Part shown: positions 1-8,314 of the stretch, piece by piece
Layout of the letters: each line of letters starts with the position of its first letter
Position numbering within the stretch: the stretch's first letter is position 1
Assembly: GCA_934445015.1 (NCBI GenBank)
Contig: CAKSDJ010000022.1
Location: 1 to 23,037, forward strand
Length of the DNA: 23,037 bases
Reading direction: 5' to 3'
Source of the DNA: an uncultured Eubacteriales bacterium
GTDB lineage: Bacteria > Bacillota > Clostridia > Oscillospirales > Acutalibacteraceae
The notes under the pieces: generated by a model
Told to the model about the DNA's origin: nothing
Seen by the model: only the letters and a program-made list of their open reading frames with translations
Databases searched by the model: none
Made by a program: the position numbers and the translations under genes

Positions 1-2106
1 CACTATTCGCACTACGGCCGTATGTGTCCTATCGAAACTCCTGAAGGTCCTAATATAGGTCTTATTTCGTATCTTGCAACTTATGCAAAGATTAACAAAT
101 ACGGCTTTATTGAAGCGCCTTTCCGCCGTGTTGATAAGGCTACAGGCAAAGTTCTTGATGAGGTTGTCTACATGACCGCTGATGAAGAGGATGATTATGT
201 AGTAGCACAGGCAAACGAACCTTTGGATGAAAACGGATATTTCGTTCATAAAAAGGTTAATGCCCGTATACGTGACAATTACAACGAGGTTGAGGCTTCT
301 CGTGCAGACTTTATGGACGTATCTCCTAAAATGGTAGTATCTGTTGCAACTGCTATGATACCGTTCCTTGAAAATGATGATACAAACCGTGCTTTGATGG
401 GTTCTAACATGCAGAAACAGGCGGTTCCGCTTCTTAAACCCGAAAATCCGATTGTTGCCACCGGTATGGAATATAAGGCGGCTGTCGATTCGGGCGTTGT
501 TGTTCTTGCAAAACGCGCAGGCGTTGTAACCTATGTAAGTGCCGATGTTATTAAGATTCGCGCAAAGAACGGCGAAATTGATGAGTACAATCTTATTAAG
601 TTTCTTCGTTCAAACCACGGCACATGTATTAACCAAAAACCGATAGTTTCTGTCGGAGATAAGGTAGAAGAAAAAGAGGTTATTGCCGACGGTCCCGCTA
701 CAAGCAACGGTGAAATATCACTTGGTCGTAACGCACTTATAGGCTTTATGACTTGGGAGGGTTATAACTACGAAGACGCCGTTTTGCTTAACGAACGTCT
801 TGTGCGTGATGATGTATATACTTCTATTCACATTGAAGAGTACGAGATAGAATCACGCGATACAAAACTCGGACCCGAAGAAATAACCCGTGACATCCCC
901 AATGTCGGCGATGACGCGCTTAAAGACCTTGATGAACGCGGTATTATCCGCGTAGGTGCCGAGGTTAAGGCAGGCGATATACTTGTAGGTAAAGTAACGC
1001 CTAAGGGCGAAACCGAACTCACCGCAGAAGAAAGATTGCTCCGTGCAATATTCGGTGAAAAAGCCCGTGAGGTTCGTGACACTTCATTGCGTGTTCCCCA
1101 CGGTGAATATGGTACAATAGTTGATGTAAAGGTATTTACGCGCGAGAATTCATCTGAATTAAGCCCCGGCGTTAATGTTGTTGTTCGTTGCTATATCGCC
1201 CAGAAGCGTAAGATCTCGGTCGGCGATAAGATGGCAGGACGCCACGGCAACAAGGGTGTTGTTTCAAGAATTCTTCCAAGCGAGGATATGCCTTTCCTTC
1301 CAGACGGCACACCGCTTGATATAGTTCTTAATCCTCTCGGCGTTCCTTCACGTATGAATATCGGTCAGGTGCTTGAAGTACATCTCGGTTATGCCGCAAA
1401 AGCACTCGGCTGGAACATTGCAACACCTGTATTTGACGGTGCTCATGAGGCCGATATCCGTGAGTGTTTCAGAATGGCAGGTATGACAGAAGACGGTAAG
1501 GTCCAATTATATGACGGCCGTACAGGTGAACCGTTTGATAACAAAGTAACCGTTGGTTATATGTATTATCTTAAGCTTCATCACCTTGTTGACGATAAGA
1601 TTCACGCCCGTTCAACAGGTCCGTATTCTCTTGTAACGCAACAGCCTCTCGGCGGTAAGGCGCAGTTCGGCGGTCAGCGTTTCGGTGAAATGGAAGTTTG
1701 GGCACTTGAAGCGTACGGTGCTGCATATACCCTGCAGGAAATTCTTACCGTCAAATCAGATGACGTTGTAGGTCGTGTAAAGACCTATGAGGCTATTGTA
1801 AAAGGTCAGAACGTGCCTAAGGCAGGTATACCCGAGTCATTTAAAGTTCTTGTTAAAGAATTACAGTCTCTCGGACTTGATATGTGTGTTCTTGACAAAA
1901 ACGGTGATCAGGTTGATTTAAAACAAACATTTGATGACGATGATGATATAGGTCTTTCCAAACCTATAATCGCCGATGACGAATTTGACGGCACTGTCGT
2001 TGAAGACGGCAATTTTGACGGTTTCGGTCTTCAGGATGAAAACGGCGAAGATATTATAGAAGACGCTGAAGAAGCCGATTACGATACCATTGAAGAAGAT
2101 ATTTAA
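1..2106 (+). CDS. rpoB: RNA polymerase beta subunit (3' part, 5' end outside window)
   Basis: This is the C-terminal 701 residues of the beta subunit of bacterial RNA polymerase, the catalytic core partner of RpoC. The reading frame is open from base 1, so the gene starts upstream of the window and roughly 500 residues are missing. The first codons read HYSHYGRMCPIETPEGPN, which is cluster II of the rifampicin-binding pocket. Further on are GDKMAGRHGNKG, which holds active-site lysines, and the C-terminal clamp motif GGKAQFGGQRFGEMEVWALE. The protein ends in a long acidic tail rich in Asp and Glu (about the last 60 residues), a kind of extension seen in Firmicutes. The stop codon is 16 bases before the rpoC start, so the two are co-transcribed. 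Identification is certain; only the start is unknown. Confidence 0.98.
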   Translation, partial: HYSHYGRMCPIETPEGPNIGLISYLATYAKINKYGFIEAPFRRVDKATGKVLDEVVYMTADEEDDYVVAQANEPLDENGYFVHKKVNARIRDNYNEVEASRADFMDVSPKMVVSVATAMIPFLENDDTNRALMGSNMQKQAVPLLKPENPIVATGMEYKAAVDSGVVVLAKRAGVVTYVSADVIKIRAKNGEIDEYNLIKFLRSNHGTCINQKPIVSVGDKVEEKEVIADGPATSNGEISLGRNALIGFMTWEGYNYEDAVLLNERLVRDDVYTSIHIEEYEIESRDTKLGPEEITRDIPNVGDDALKDLDERGIIRVGAEVKAGDILVGKVTPKGETELTAEERLLRAIFGEKAREVRDTSLRVPHGEYGTIVDVKVFTRENSSELSPGVNVVVRCYIAQKRKISVGDKMAGRHGNKGVVSRILPSEDMPFLPDGTPLDIVLNPLGVPSRMNIGQVLEVHLGYAAKALGWNIATPVFDGAHEADIRECFRMAGMTEDGKVQLYDGRTGEPFDNKVTVGYMYYLKLHHLVDDKIHARSTGPYSLVTQQPLGGKAQFGGQRFGEMEVWALEAYGAAYTLQEILTVKSDDVVGRVKTYEAIVKGQNVPKAGIPESFKVLVKELQSLGLDMCVLDKNGDQVDLKQTFDDDDDIGLSKPIIADDEFDGTVVEDGNFDGFGLQDENGEDIIEDAEEADYDTIEEDI

Positions 2107-2122
2107 CGGAGGGTGAGAATTT

Positions 2123-5100
2123 ATGTCAGATGAAAAGAATTTAGCGTTTGAATCTATTAAAATAGGTCTTGCTTCTCCCGAACAGATCAGAAGTTGGTCT
2201 TACGGCGAGGTAACCAAGCCTGAGACTATTAACTACCGCACATTAAAACCCGAAACGGGCGGTCTGTTTTGTGAACGCATTTTCGGACCTACAAAGGATT
2301 GGGAGTGCCATTGCGGTAAGTATAAAAGAATTCGTTACAAGGGCAAAATATGCGAACGCTGCGGCGTTGAAGTAACCCGCGCAAAGGTTCGCCGCGAGCG
2401 TATGGGTACAATTGAACTCGCAGCACCGGTTTCGCATATCTGGTACTTTAAAACAATACCGTCAAAAATGGGACTCGCTCTCGACATTTCACCAAAATCG
2501 CTTGAGCACGTGCTTTATTTTTCACAGTATATAGTTACCGATCCCGGCGACACACCGCTTGAGAAAAAGCAGATTCTCAGTGAAAAGCAGTATCACGAAA
2601 TGCGTGAAAAATATGAGGATGCTTTTGAAGCAGGTATGGGTGCCGAAACAATTAAAAAACTGCTTTGCGAAATTGACCTTGACAAATCCTGCACAGAACT
2701 TCGCGCAGAACTTGAAGAGGTGAGCGGTCAAAAACGTATTCGTATTTTAAAAAGGCTTGAAGTCCTTGAGGCTTTCCGTCAATCCGGTAACCGCCCCGAG
2801 TGGATGATTCTTGATGTAATTCCGGTAATTCCGCCCGATCTTCGTCCTATGGTACAGCTGGACGGCGGCAGATTTGCTACAAGTGACTTAAACGACCTTT
2901 ACCGCCGTGTTATTAACCGCAACAACCGTCTTAAAAGGCTGCTTGAACTCGGTGCGCCCGATATAATTGTGCGCAATGAAAAGCGTATGTTGCAGGAAGC
3001 GGTTGATGCCCTTATTGACAACGGCAGACGCGGCAAACCAGTAACAGGTCCGAACAACCGTGCACTAAAATCACTTTCGGATATGCTTAAGGGTAAACAG
3101 GGTCGTTTCCGCCAAAACCTTCTCGGTAAACGTGTTGACTATTCAGGCCGTTCGGTTATCGTTGTAGGTCCTGAGCTCAAAATGTATCAGTGCGGCGTTC
3201 CTAAAGAAATGGCGCTTGAACTCTTTAAGCCGTTCATTATGAAACGTCTTGTGGAAACAAAGTCGGTTACCAATATTAAGTCTGCCCGTAAAATGGTAGA
3301 ACGTGCTTCGACAGAAGTTTGGGATGCCCTTGAAATGGTTATCAAAGAACATCCTGTTCTGCTTAACCGTGCGCCTACACTTCACCGACTCGGTATACAG
3401 GCGTTTGAACCTGTTCTTGTTGAGGGTAAAGCTTTAAAACTTCACCCGCTTGTATGTACAGCATACAACGCTGACTTCGACGGCGACCAGATGGCTATTC
3501 ACGTGCCGCTTTCGGCAGAGGCTCAGGCAGAGGCAAGATTCCTTATGCTTGCGGCTAACAACCTTTTAAAACCTGCTGACGGTAAGCCCGTTGCAGTTCC
3601 TACACAGGATATGGTTCTCGGCTCATACTATCTTACACTCGTTAAAAGCGATGAGATAGGCGCCAACAAGGTATTCCGTGATAAAGATGAAGCGATTATG
3701 GCTTATAATGACGGTGCAGTCGGTTTACACGCACCTGTTCGCGTCCGTATGTTTGATGAAAACGGTGTTGCCGCACTTGTTTGGTGCACAGTCGGATTTA
3801 TAATATTCAATGAGTCAATTCCTCAGGATTTAGGTTTTGTTGACAGAACCGATCCTGCGCACAAACTTGACCTTGAATGGACTTTCAAACTTGTTGATCC
3901 TACCAAAAATACTATCGACTCTAACGATGACATTATCCAAAATAAAGTAGGCAAAAAGCAACTCGGAAAAATCATTGAGCGCTGTATTGATATTCACGGC
4001 ACAAGTAAGTCCTCAATCGTGCTTGATAATATAAAGGCAACAGGATTTAAGTATTCTACAAAGGGCGCTATAACCGTTGCTGTTATCGATGCCGTTATTC
4101 CTCCCGAAAAGAAACAAATAATGGCAGACGCCGAAAAGCAGATTGACACCGTAACAAAAAATTACCGCCGCGGTCTTATAAGCGATGACGAGCGCAGCCG
4201 TCACGTAATTGAAATATGGAACAAAGCCACCGAGGATGTTGCCGATGCACTTAAAGGCAACCTCGACGAGTTTAACCCGATCTATATGATGGCTGATTCG
4301 GGCGCGCGTGGTTCTATGAGTCAGATACGACAGCTTGCAGGTATGCGCGGTCTTATTGCCAACACTGCAGGTAAGGTTATCGAAGTTCCTATCCGTGCCA
4401 ACTACCGTGAAGGACTTAACGTTCTCGAATACTTTATTTCTTCGCGTGGTGCGCGTAAAGGCTTGGCTGATACGGCACTTCGTACCGCTGACTCAGGTTA
4501 TCTTACACGTCGTCTGGTCGATGTATCGCAAGACGTAATTGTTCGTGAACTTGATTGCGGCACTGAAGACGGTCTTACAATATTCGACATTAAAGACGGC
4601 AACCATATGCTCGAACCTCTTGAAGAACGCCTTGTGGGCAGGTATTTGCTTCACAATGCCGTTCACCCCGAAACGGGCGAGGTTATATGTGATAATCAGC
4701 ATATGCTTACCAAAGAGGATGCAAAGGCAATTGTTGATGCGGGAATAGAGCGTATTGAAATCCGTTCGATTCTTACCTGTCACAGTCACCACGGCGTATG
4801 TCAAAAATGCTACGGTGCAAACCTTGCAACAAACAAACCCGTAACAGTCGGCGAAGCAGTCGGCATTATAGCGGCACAGTCTATCGGTGAACCAGGTACA
4901 CAGCTTACAATGCGTACTTTCCATACCGGCGGTATTGCTTCTACCGAAGACATCACGCAAGGTCTGCCTCGTGTTGAAGAATTGTTTGAAGCACGCAGAC
5001 CCAAATATTGCGGTCTTATTGCAAAAATCGACGGCCGCGTGCGTATGGTCGAGGAAAAGCGCAGCAATGTTCTCATAATCACCAATGAAGAAACCATGGA

Positions 5101-5734
5101 TGAGGAAAAGGTAGTTATTCCTTACGGTTCACGTATTCTTGTAAATGACGGCGACTATGTAAAAGCAGGCGATCTGCTTGTTCCCGGTGCAAAATATCCT
5201 CAGGATATTTTGGAAGCTCAGGGTCCCGAAGCGGTTGAAGAATATATCATTGCAGAAATTCAGAACGCATACCGCACACAGGGTGTTGATATTAACGATA
5301 AGCACATTGAGGTTATTGTTCGTCAGATGATGCGTAAGTTGCGTGTAACCGATCCCGGCTCTACCGAACTTTTGCAAAATGTAAGTTATGAATACAAAGA
5401 GATTGCCGATGCAAATGCAAAAGTGCAGGCTCGCATCGACGCAGGTGAGGAAGGTCTTACAAAGGCAACTTATCAGGCAACGTTGCTTGGTATAACAAAG
5501 GCGTCTTTGGCTACCGAATCATTTATGTCGGCGGCATCATTCCAGGAAACCACACGTGTTCTTACCGAGGCTGCAATCAAAGGTAAGGTTGACCCGTTGT
5601 TCGGTCTTAAAGAAAATGTTATTATCGGTCAGCTTATTCCTGCAGGTACGGGTATGAAGTGTGCCGAAATTAACCCCGAATCTGTTGAAGAAACCGATGA
5701 GGTTGCAGAAACAGAACCGGTTGAAGCGGTATAA
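2123..5734 (+). CDS. rpoC: RNA polymerase beta' subunit
   Basis: This encodes the complete 1203-residue beta' subunit, which holds the catalytic magnesium of RNA polymerase. The N-terminal zinc site CHCGKYKRIRYKGKICERCG is present. The universal NADFDGDQ motif gives the metal-binding aspartates 451, 453 and 455. The trigger-loop/bridge region (ADSGARGSMSQIRQLAGMRG) and the second zinc site (RELDCG, then CHSHHGVCQKCYG) follow. Length is normal for Clostridia, which lack the large insertions found in proteobacterial RpoC. The start follows a strong ribosome binding site (CGGAGGGTG) in the short gap after rpoB. The protein ends in a short acidic tail. A hairpin terminator follows, so rpoBC transcription ends here. 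Confidence 0.98.
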   Translation: MSDEKNLAFESIKIGLASPEQIRSWSYGEVTKPETINYRTLKPETGGLFCERIFGPTKDWECHCGKYKRIRYKGKICERCGVEVTRAKVRRERMGTIELAAPVSHIWYFKTIPSKMGLALDISPKSLEHVLYFSQYIVTDPGDTPLEKKQILSEKQYHEMREKYEDAFEAGMGAETIKKLLCEIDLDKSCTELRAELEEVSGQKRIRILKRLEVLEAFRQSGNRPEWMILDVIPVIPPDLRPMVQLDGGRFATSDLNDLYRRVINRNNRLKRLLELGAPDIIVRNEKRMLQEAVDALIDNGRRGKPVTGPNNRALKSLSDMLKGKQGRFRQNLLGKRVDYSGRSVIVVGPELKMYQCGVPKEMALELFKPFIMKRLVETKSVTNIKSARKMVERASTEVWDALEMVIKEHPVLLNRAPTLHRLGIQAFEPVLVEGKALKLHPLVCTAYNADFDGDQMAIHVPLSAEAQAEARFLMLAANNLLKPADGKPVAVPTQDMVLGSYYLTLVKSDEIGANKVFRDKDEAIMAYNDGAVGLHAPVRVRMFDENGVAALVWCTVGFIIFNESIPQDLGFVDRTDPAHKLDLEWTFKLVDPTKNTIDSNDDIIQNKVGKKQLGKIIERCIDIHGTSKSSIVLDNIKATGFKYSTKGAITVAVIDAVIPPEKKQIMADAEKQIDTVTKNYRRGLISDDERSRHVIEIWNKATEDVADALKGNLDEFNPIYMMADSGARGSMSQIRQLAGMRGLIANTAGKVIEVPIRANYREGLNVLEYFISSRGARKGLADTALRTADSGYLTRRLVDVSQDVIVRELDCGTEDGLTIFDIKDGNHMLEPLEERLVGRYLLHNAVHPETGEVICDNQHMLTKEDAKAIVDAGIERIEIRSILTCHSHHGVCQKCYGANLATNKPVTVGEAVGIIAAQSIGEPGTQLTMRTFHTGGIASTEDITQGLPRVEELFEARRPKYCGLIAKIDGRVRMVEEKRSNVLIITNEETMDEEKVVIPYGSRILVNDGDYVKAGDLLVPGAKYPQDILEAQGPEAVEEYIIAEIQNAYRTQGVDINDKHIEVIVRQMMRKLRVTDPGSTELLQNVSYEYKEIADANAKVQARIDAGEEGLTKATYQATLLGITKASLATESFMSAASFQETTRVLTEAAIKGKVDPLFGLKENVIIGQLIPAGTGMKCAEINPESVEETDEVAETEPVEAV

Positions 5735-5756
5735 ACTGTCCGCTTACACTTAGCTT

Positions 5757-5816
5757 AAAACTCCTTATAAAGTATGGCAAAACGTCACGCTTTGTAAGGA
5801 GTTTTTGTTTTTTAAT
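5757..5816 (+). terminator. Intrinsic terminator after rpoC, possibly bidirectional
   Basis: The arm 5757-5772 (AAAACTCCTTATAAAG) pairs with 5790-5805 (CTTTGTAAGGAGTTTT) with a single T-G wobble. The T-rich run GTTTTTTAA follows on the plus strand. The A run on the left arm supplies a U tract on the minus strand, so the same hairpin may also end the convergent sigK transcript, whose stop codon lies at 5812-5814. Confidence 0.88.
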
Positions 5817-6495
5817 CTAAAATATCTTTTAATTTTTTTAAAGCGGCGGTTTCTATTCTTGAAACATAACTGCGTGATATACCGAGTTTTTTTGCAATTT
5901 CACGCTGTGTCAATTCCTGATAACCCTCTAATCCGTATCTCATATTTATTATTTGAAGTTCACGTTTGTTAAGTGTTTTTTTTATAACCGAACGTAGTTT
6001 CTGTATTTTTATTTTTTTATCCGTTTCATCTTCAATATTGCATTCATCCGCTATCACGTCAATCAAAGTAAGTGTATTTCCGTTTTTATCGGTGTCGATA
6101 GGGTCGCTTATATAAACGTCCTGAGAAGTTTTTTTGCTGTTTCTAAAATACATTAAAATTTCATTTTCAATGCAGCGTGCGGCGTATGTTGCAAGCCGTA
6201 TTTTTTTGTCTGACTTAAAAGTATTTATCGCTTTTATAAGACCTATCGTACCTATTGAAATCAAATCGTCCTGTTCACATGATGCTGTATAGTACTTTTT
6301 TACAACGTGTGCTACAAGCCGCAAGTTATGTTCAATCAGTAAATTTTTAGCATTCACGTCGCCCTCGTCTTTTAGTTTAAGTAATTCTGCCTCTCGTTTT
6401 GCTGACAGCGGCGGTGGAAAAGAACCTGCGCCGGTAACATGCAAAGCCAAATAAATAATATTTGAAACAATTTGAGAAAGCAATTCAAAAAACAT
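5812..6495 (-). CDS. sigK: Pro-sigma-K, late mother-cell sporulation sigma factor
   Basis: This is a 227-residue sigma-70 family factor with the signature of sigma-K, which drives the last stage of mother-cell gene expression in endospore formers (spore coat, mother-cell lysis). The N-terminal ~25 residues are hydrophobic (MFFELLSQIVSNIIYLALHV), matching the membrane-tethering pro-sequence that SpoIVFB removes in Bacillus. Region 2 reads NLLIEHNLRLVAHVVKKYY, then DDLISIGTIGLIKAI and LATYAARCIENEILMYFR. Region 4 ends with the helix-turn-helix QREIAKKLGISRSYVSRIE. The gene is uninterrupted, unlike B. subtilis, where the skin prophage-like element splits it. A G-rich ribosome binding site (GGGGGGAA) sits 7 bases before the ATG. 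Sigma-E is the closest alternative, but the pro-sequence and region 2 wording favour sigma-K. No sporulation gene is adjacent. Confidence 0.9.
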   Translation of the reverse strand: MFFELLSQIVSNIIYLALHVTGAGSFPPPLSAKREAELLKLKDEGDVNAKNLLIEHNLRLVAHVVKKYYTASCEQDDLISIGTIGLIKAINTFKSDKKIRLATYAARCIENEILMYFRNSKKTSQDVYISDPIDTDKNGNTLTLIDVIADECNIEDETDKKIKIQKLRSVIKKTLNKRELQIINMRYGLEGYQELTQREIAKKLGISRSYVSRIETAALKKLKDILD

Positions 6496-6570
6496 AAAAT
6501 ATTCCCCCCATAAAATATATGGTGCAGGACAAAATGTTAATTAAAATATTTTAAATTTTAAAAAAATAAC

Positions 6571-6599
6571 TTTACCTTGCGGCTGTTAAATATTATAAT
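6571..6599 (+). promoter_or_regulatory. Likely sigma-A promoter of fhs
   Basis: TTTACC (6571-6576) and TATAAT (6594-6599) are separated by 17 bases, followed 10 bases later by the GGGGG ribosome binding site of fhs. The -35 matches only four of six consensus positions, so the assignment rests mainly on the perfect -10 and its spacing. Confidence 0.6.
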
Positions 6600-6622
6600 A
6601 AATATGTTAGGGGGAATTTTAA

Positions 6623-8296
6623 TTGGATTTTTTAACCGATATTGAAATTGCACAACAGTGCAAAATGCAACCGATAACAGAAATTGCAAAAAAAATAAAT
6701 ATTGATGATGAGCATATTGAGCAGTATGGAAAATACAAGGCAAAAATTGATGTTTCATTGCTGAATAACCAACGTAAAAACGGAAAATTGGTGCTTGTAA
6801 CAGCAATTACACCAACTCCGGCAGGTGAGGGTAAAACAACAACAACAATAGGACTTGCAGACGGTTTAAGACGAATAGGTAAAGACGTAGTTGTAGCACT
6901 GCGTGAGCCTTCGCTTGGTCCCGTTTTCGGCATAAAGGGCGGTGCTGCCGGAGGCGGATATGCCCAGGTTGTTCCTATGGAGGATATAAATCTTCATTTT
7001 ACGGGCGATTTTCACGCTATCGGTGCGGCTAACAATCTTCTTGCCGCTATGCTTGACAACCACATACAACAGGGTAATGCACTTGGCATTGATGTTCGCA
7101 AAATCACCTGGAAACGTTGTGTGGATATGAATGACCGCCAACTTCGCTTTGTTGTTGACGGTATGGGCGGTAAGGCAAACGGTGTTCCGCGTGAAGACGG
7201 TTTTGATATAACCGTAGCAAGTGAGATTATGGCGGTATTCTGCCTGGCAAATTCAATAACAGATTTAAAAGAGCGTCTTTCTAAAATAATTGTAGGTTAC
7301 ACCTATGATGATAAACCGGTCACAGCAGGCGATTTGAAGGCAGTCGGCGCTATGACTGCGCTTTTAAAAGACGCAATAAAACCAAACCTTGTACAAACCC
7401 TTGAGGGAACACCCGCATTTGTTCACGGCGGTCCGTTTGCAAATATTGCCCACGGCTGCAACTCTGTAATGGCTACAAAACTTGCCCTTAAAATTGGTGA
7501 CTATGCTATCACAGAGGCAGGATTCGGTGCCGATTTAGGCGCAGAAAAATTTCTCGACATAAAATGCCGTATGGCCGGTATTGTGCCTAATGCGGTGGTT
7601 GTTGTTGCTACAGTGCGTGCTCTTAAAATGCACGGCGGACTTGACAAAAAAAAGCTTAACACCGAGGATTTAAATGCCCTTGAAAAGGGTATACCTAATC
7701 TTTTGCGCCACGTGTCTAACATTACAAAAGTTTACAAGTTACCGTGTGTTGTTGCTGTAAACCGTTTTCCTACGGATACCGATAATGAAATTGATTACAT
7801 TATTAAAAAGTGTAAAGAGTTAGGGGTAAACACCGTGCTTTCTACCGTTTATGCCGATGGCGGAAAAGGCGGCGAGGCACTTGCACGTGAGGTTGTGCGT
7901 CTTTGTGAAACCGAAAACGGCAATTTTGACTTTGCTTACCAACTTGACAGCACAATTGAACAAAAAATAGAGGCAATCGTTAAAAAGATTTACGGTGGCG
8001 ACGGTATAACCGTATTGCCAAACGCAAAAAAACAAATTGAACAACTTACTAAACTCGGTTTTGGCAAATTGCCCGTTTGCATTGCAAAAACACAGTACAG
8101 TTTTTCTGATGACGCTTCAAAGTTAGGTGCTCCCGATAACTTTACGGTTACCGTTAAAAATGTAAAGGTGTCGGCAGGTGCAGGATTTATAGTAGTTATG
8201 ACAGGCGATATATTAACTATGCCGGGTCTTCCTAAATCGCCGGCGGCAGAACGTATAGACGTTGATGAAAACGGCAAAATAACCGGATTATTTTAA
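6623..8296 (+). CDS. fhs: Formate--tetrahydrofolate ligase
   Basis: This is a complete 557-residue formyl-THF synthetase. It joins formate to tetrahydrofolate using ATP, giving 10-formyl-THF for purine synthesis and for acetogenic or one-carbon metabolism in the cytosol. The N-terminal P-loop TPAGEGKT lies at residues 65-72. The family motifs LREPSLGPVFGIKGGAAGGGY and LHFTGDFHAIGAANNLLAA follow, and the C-terminal half carries TGDILTMPGLPKSPAAERID. The length matches the family norm of about 556. The start codon is TTG at 6623, chosen because GGGGGAA lies 7-8 bases upstream and no better ATG precedes the conserved N-terminus. The next gene starts only 18 bases downstream, so the two are probably one transcript. 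No folD or fchA is nearby. Confidence 0.97.
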   Translation: MDFLTDIEIAQQCKMQPITEIAKKINIDDEHIEQYGKYKAKIDVSLLNNQRKNGKLVLVTAITPTPAGEGKTTTTIGLADGLRRIGKDVVVALREPSLGPVFGIKGGAAGGGYAQVVPMEDINLHFTGDFHAIGAANNLLAAMLDNHIQQGNALGIDVRKITWKRCVDMNDRQLRFVVDGMGGKANGVPREDGFDITVASEIMAVFCLANSITDLKERLSKIIVGYTYDDKPVTAGDLKAVGAMTALLKDAIKPNLVQTLEGTPAFVHGGPFANIAHGCNSVMATKLALKIGDYAITEAGFGADLGAEKFLDIKCRMAGIVPNAVVVVATVRALKMHGGLDKKKLNTEDLNALEKGIPNLLRHVSNITKVYKLPCVVAVNRFPTDTDNEIDYIIKKCKELGVNTVLSTVYADGGKGGEALAREVVRLCETENGNFDFAYQLDSTIEQKIEAIVKKIYGGDGITVLPNAKKQIEQLTKLGFGKLPVCIAKTQYSFSDDASKLGAPDNFTVTVKNVKVSAGAGFIVVMTGDILTMPGLPKSPAAERIDVDENGKITGLF

Positions 8297-8314
8297 AAAA
8301 GGGAATACACTATT

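Noticed and set aside
4493..4960. 155-residue open frame antisense to rpoC
   Set aside because: It lies wholly inside rpoC, has no plausible ribosome binding site or family resemblance, and its composition (many Cys and Asn) is what a shadow frame of a conserved gene gives.
6496..6540. Sigma-E type promoter for sigK
   Set aside because: The minus strand has CATATATT, compatible with a sigma-E -10 (CATAnnnT), but no acceptable -35 at the right distance, so I did not annotate it.
6496..6622. THF riboswitch upstream of fhs
   Set aside because: Such riboswitches are known before folate genes in Clostridia, but this gap is AT-rich and shows none of the paired, GC-containing elements expected.
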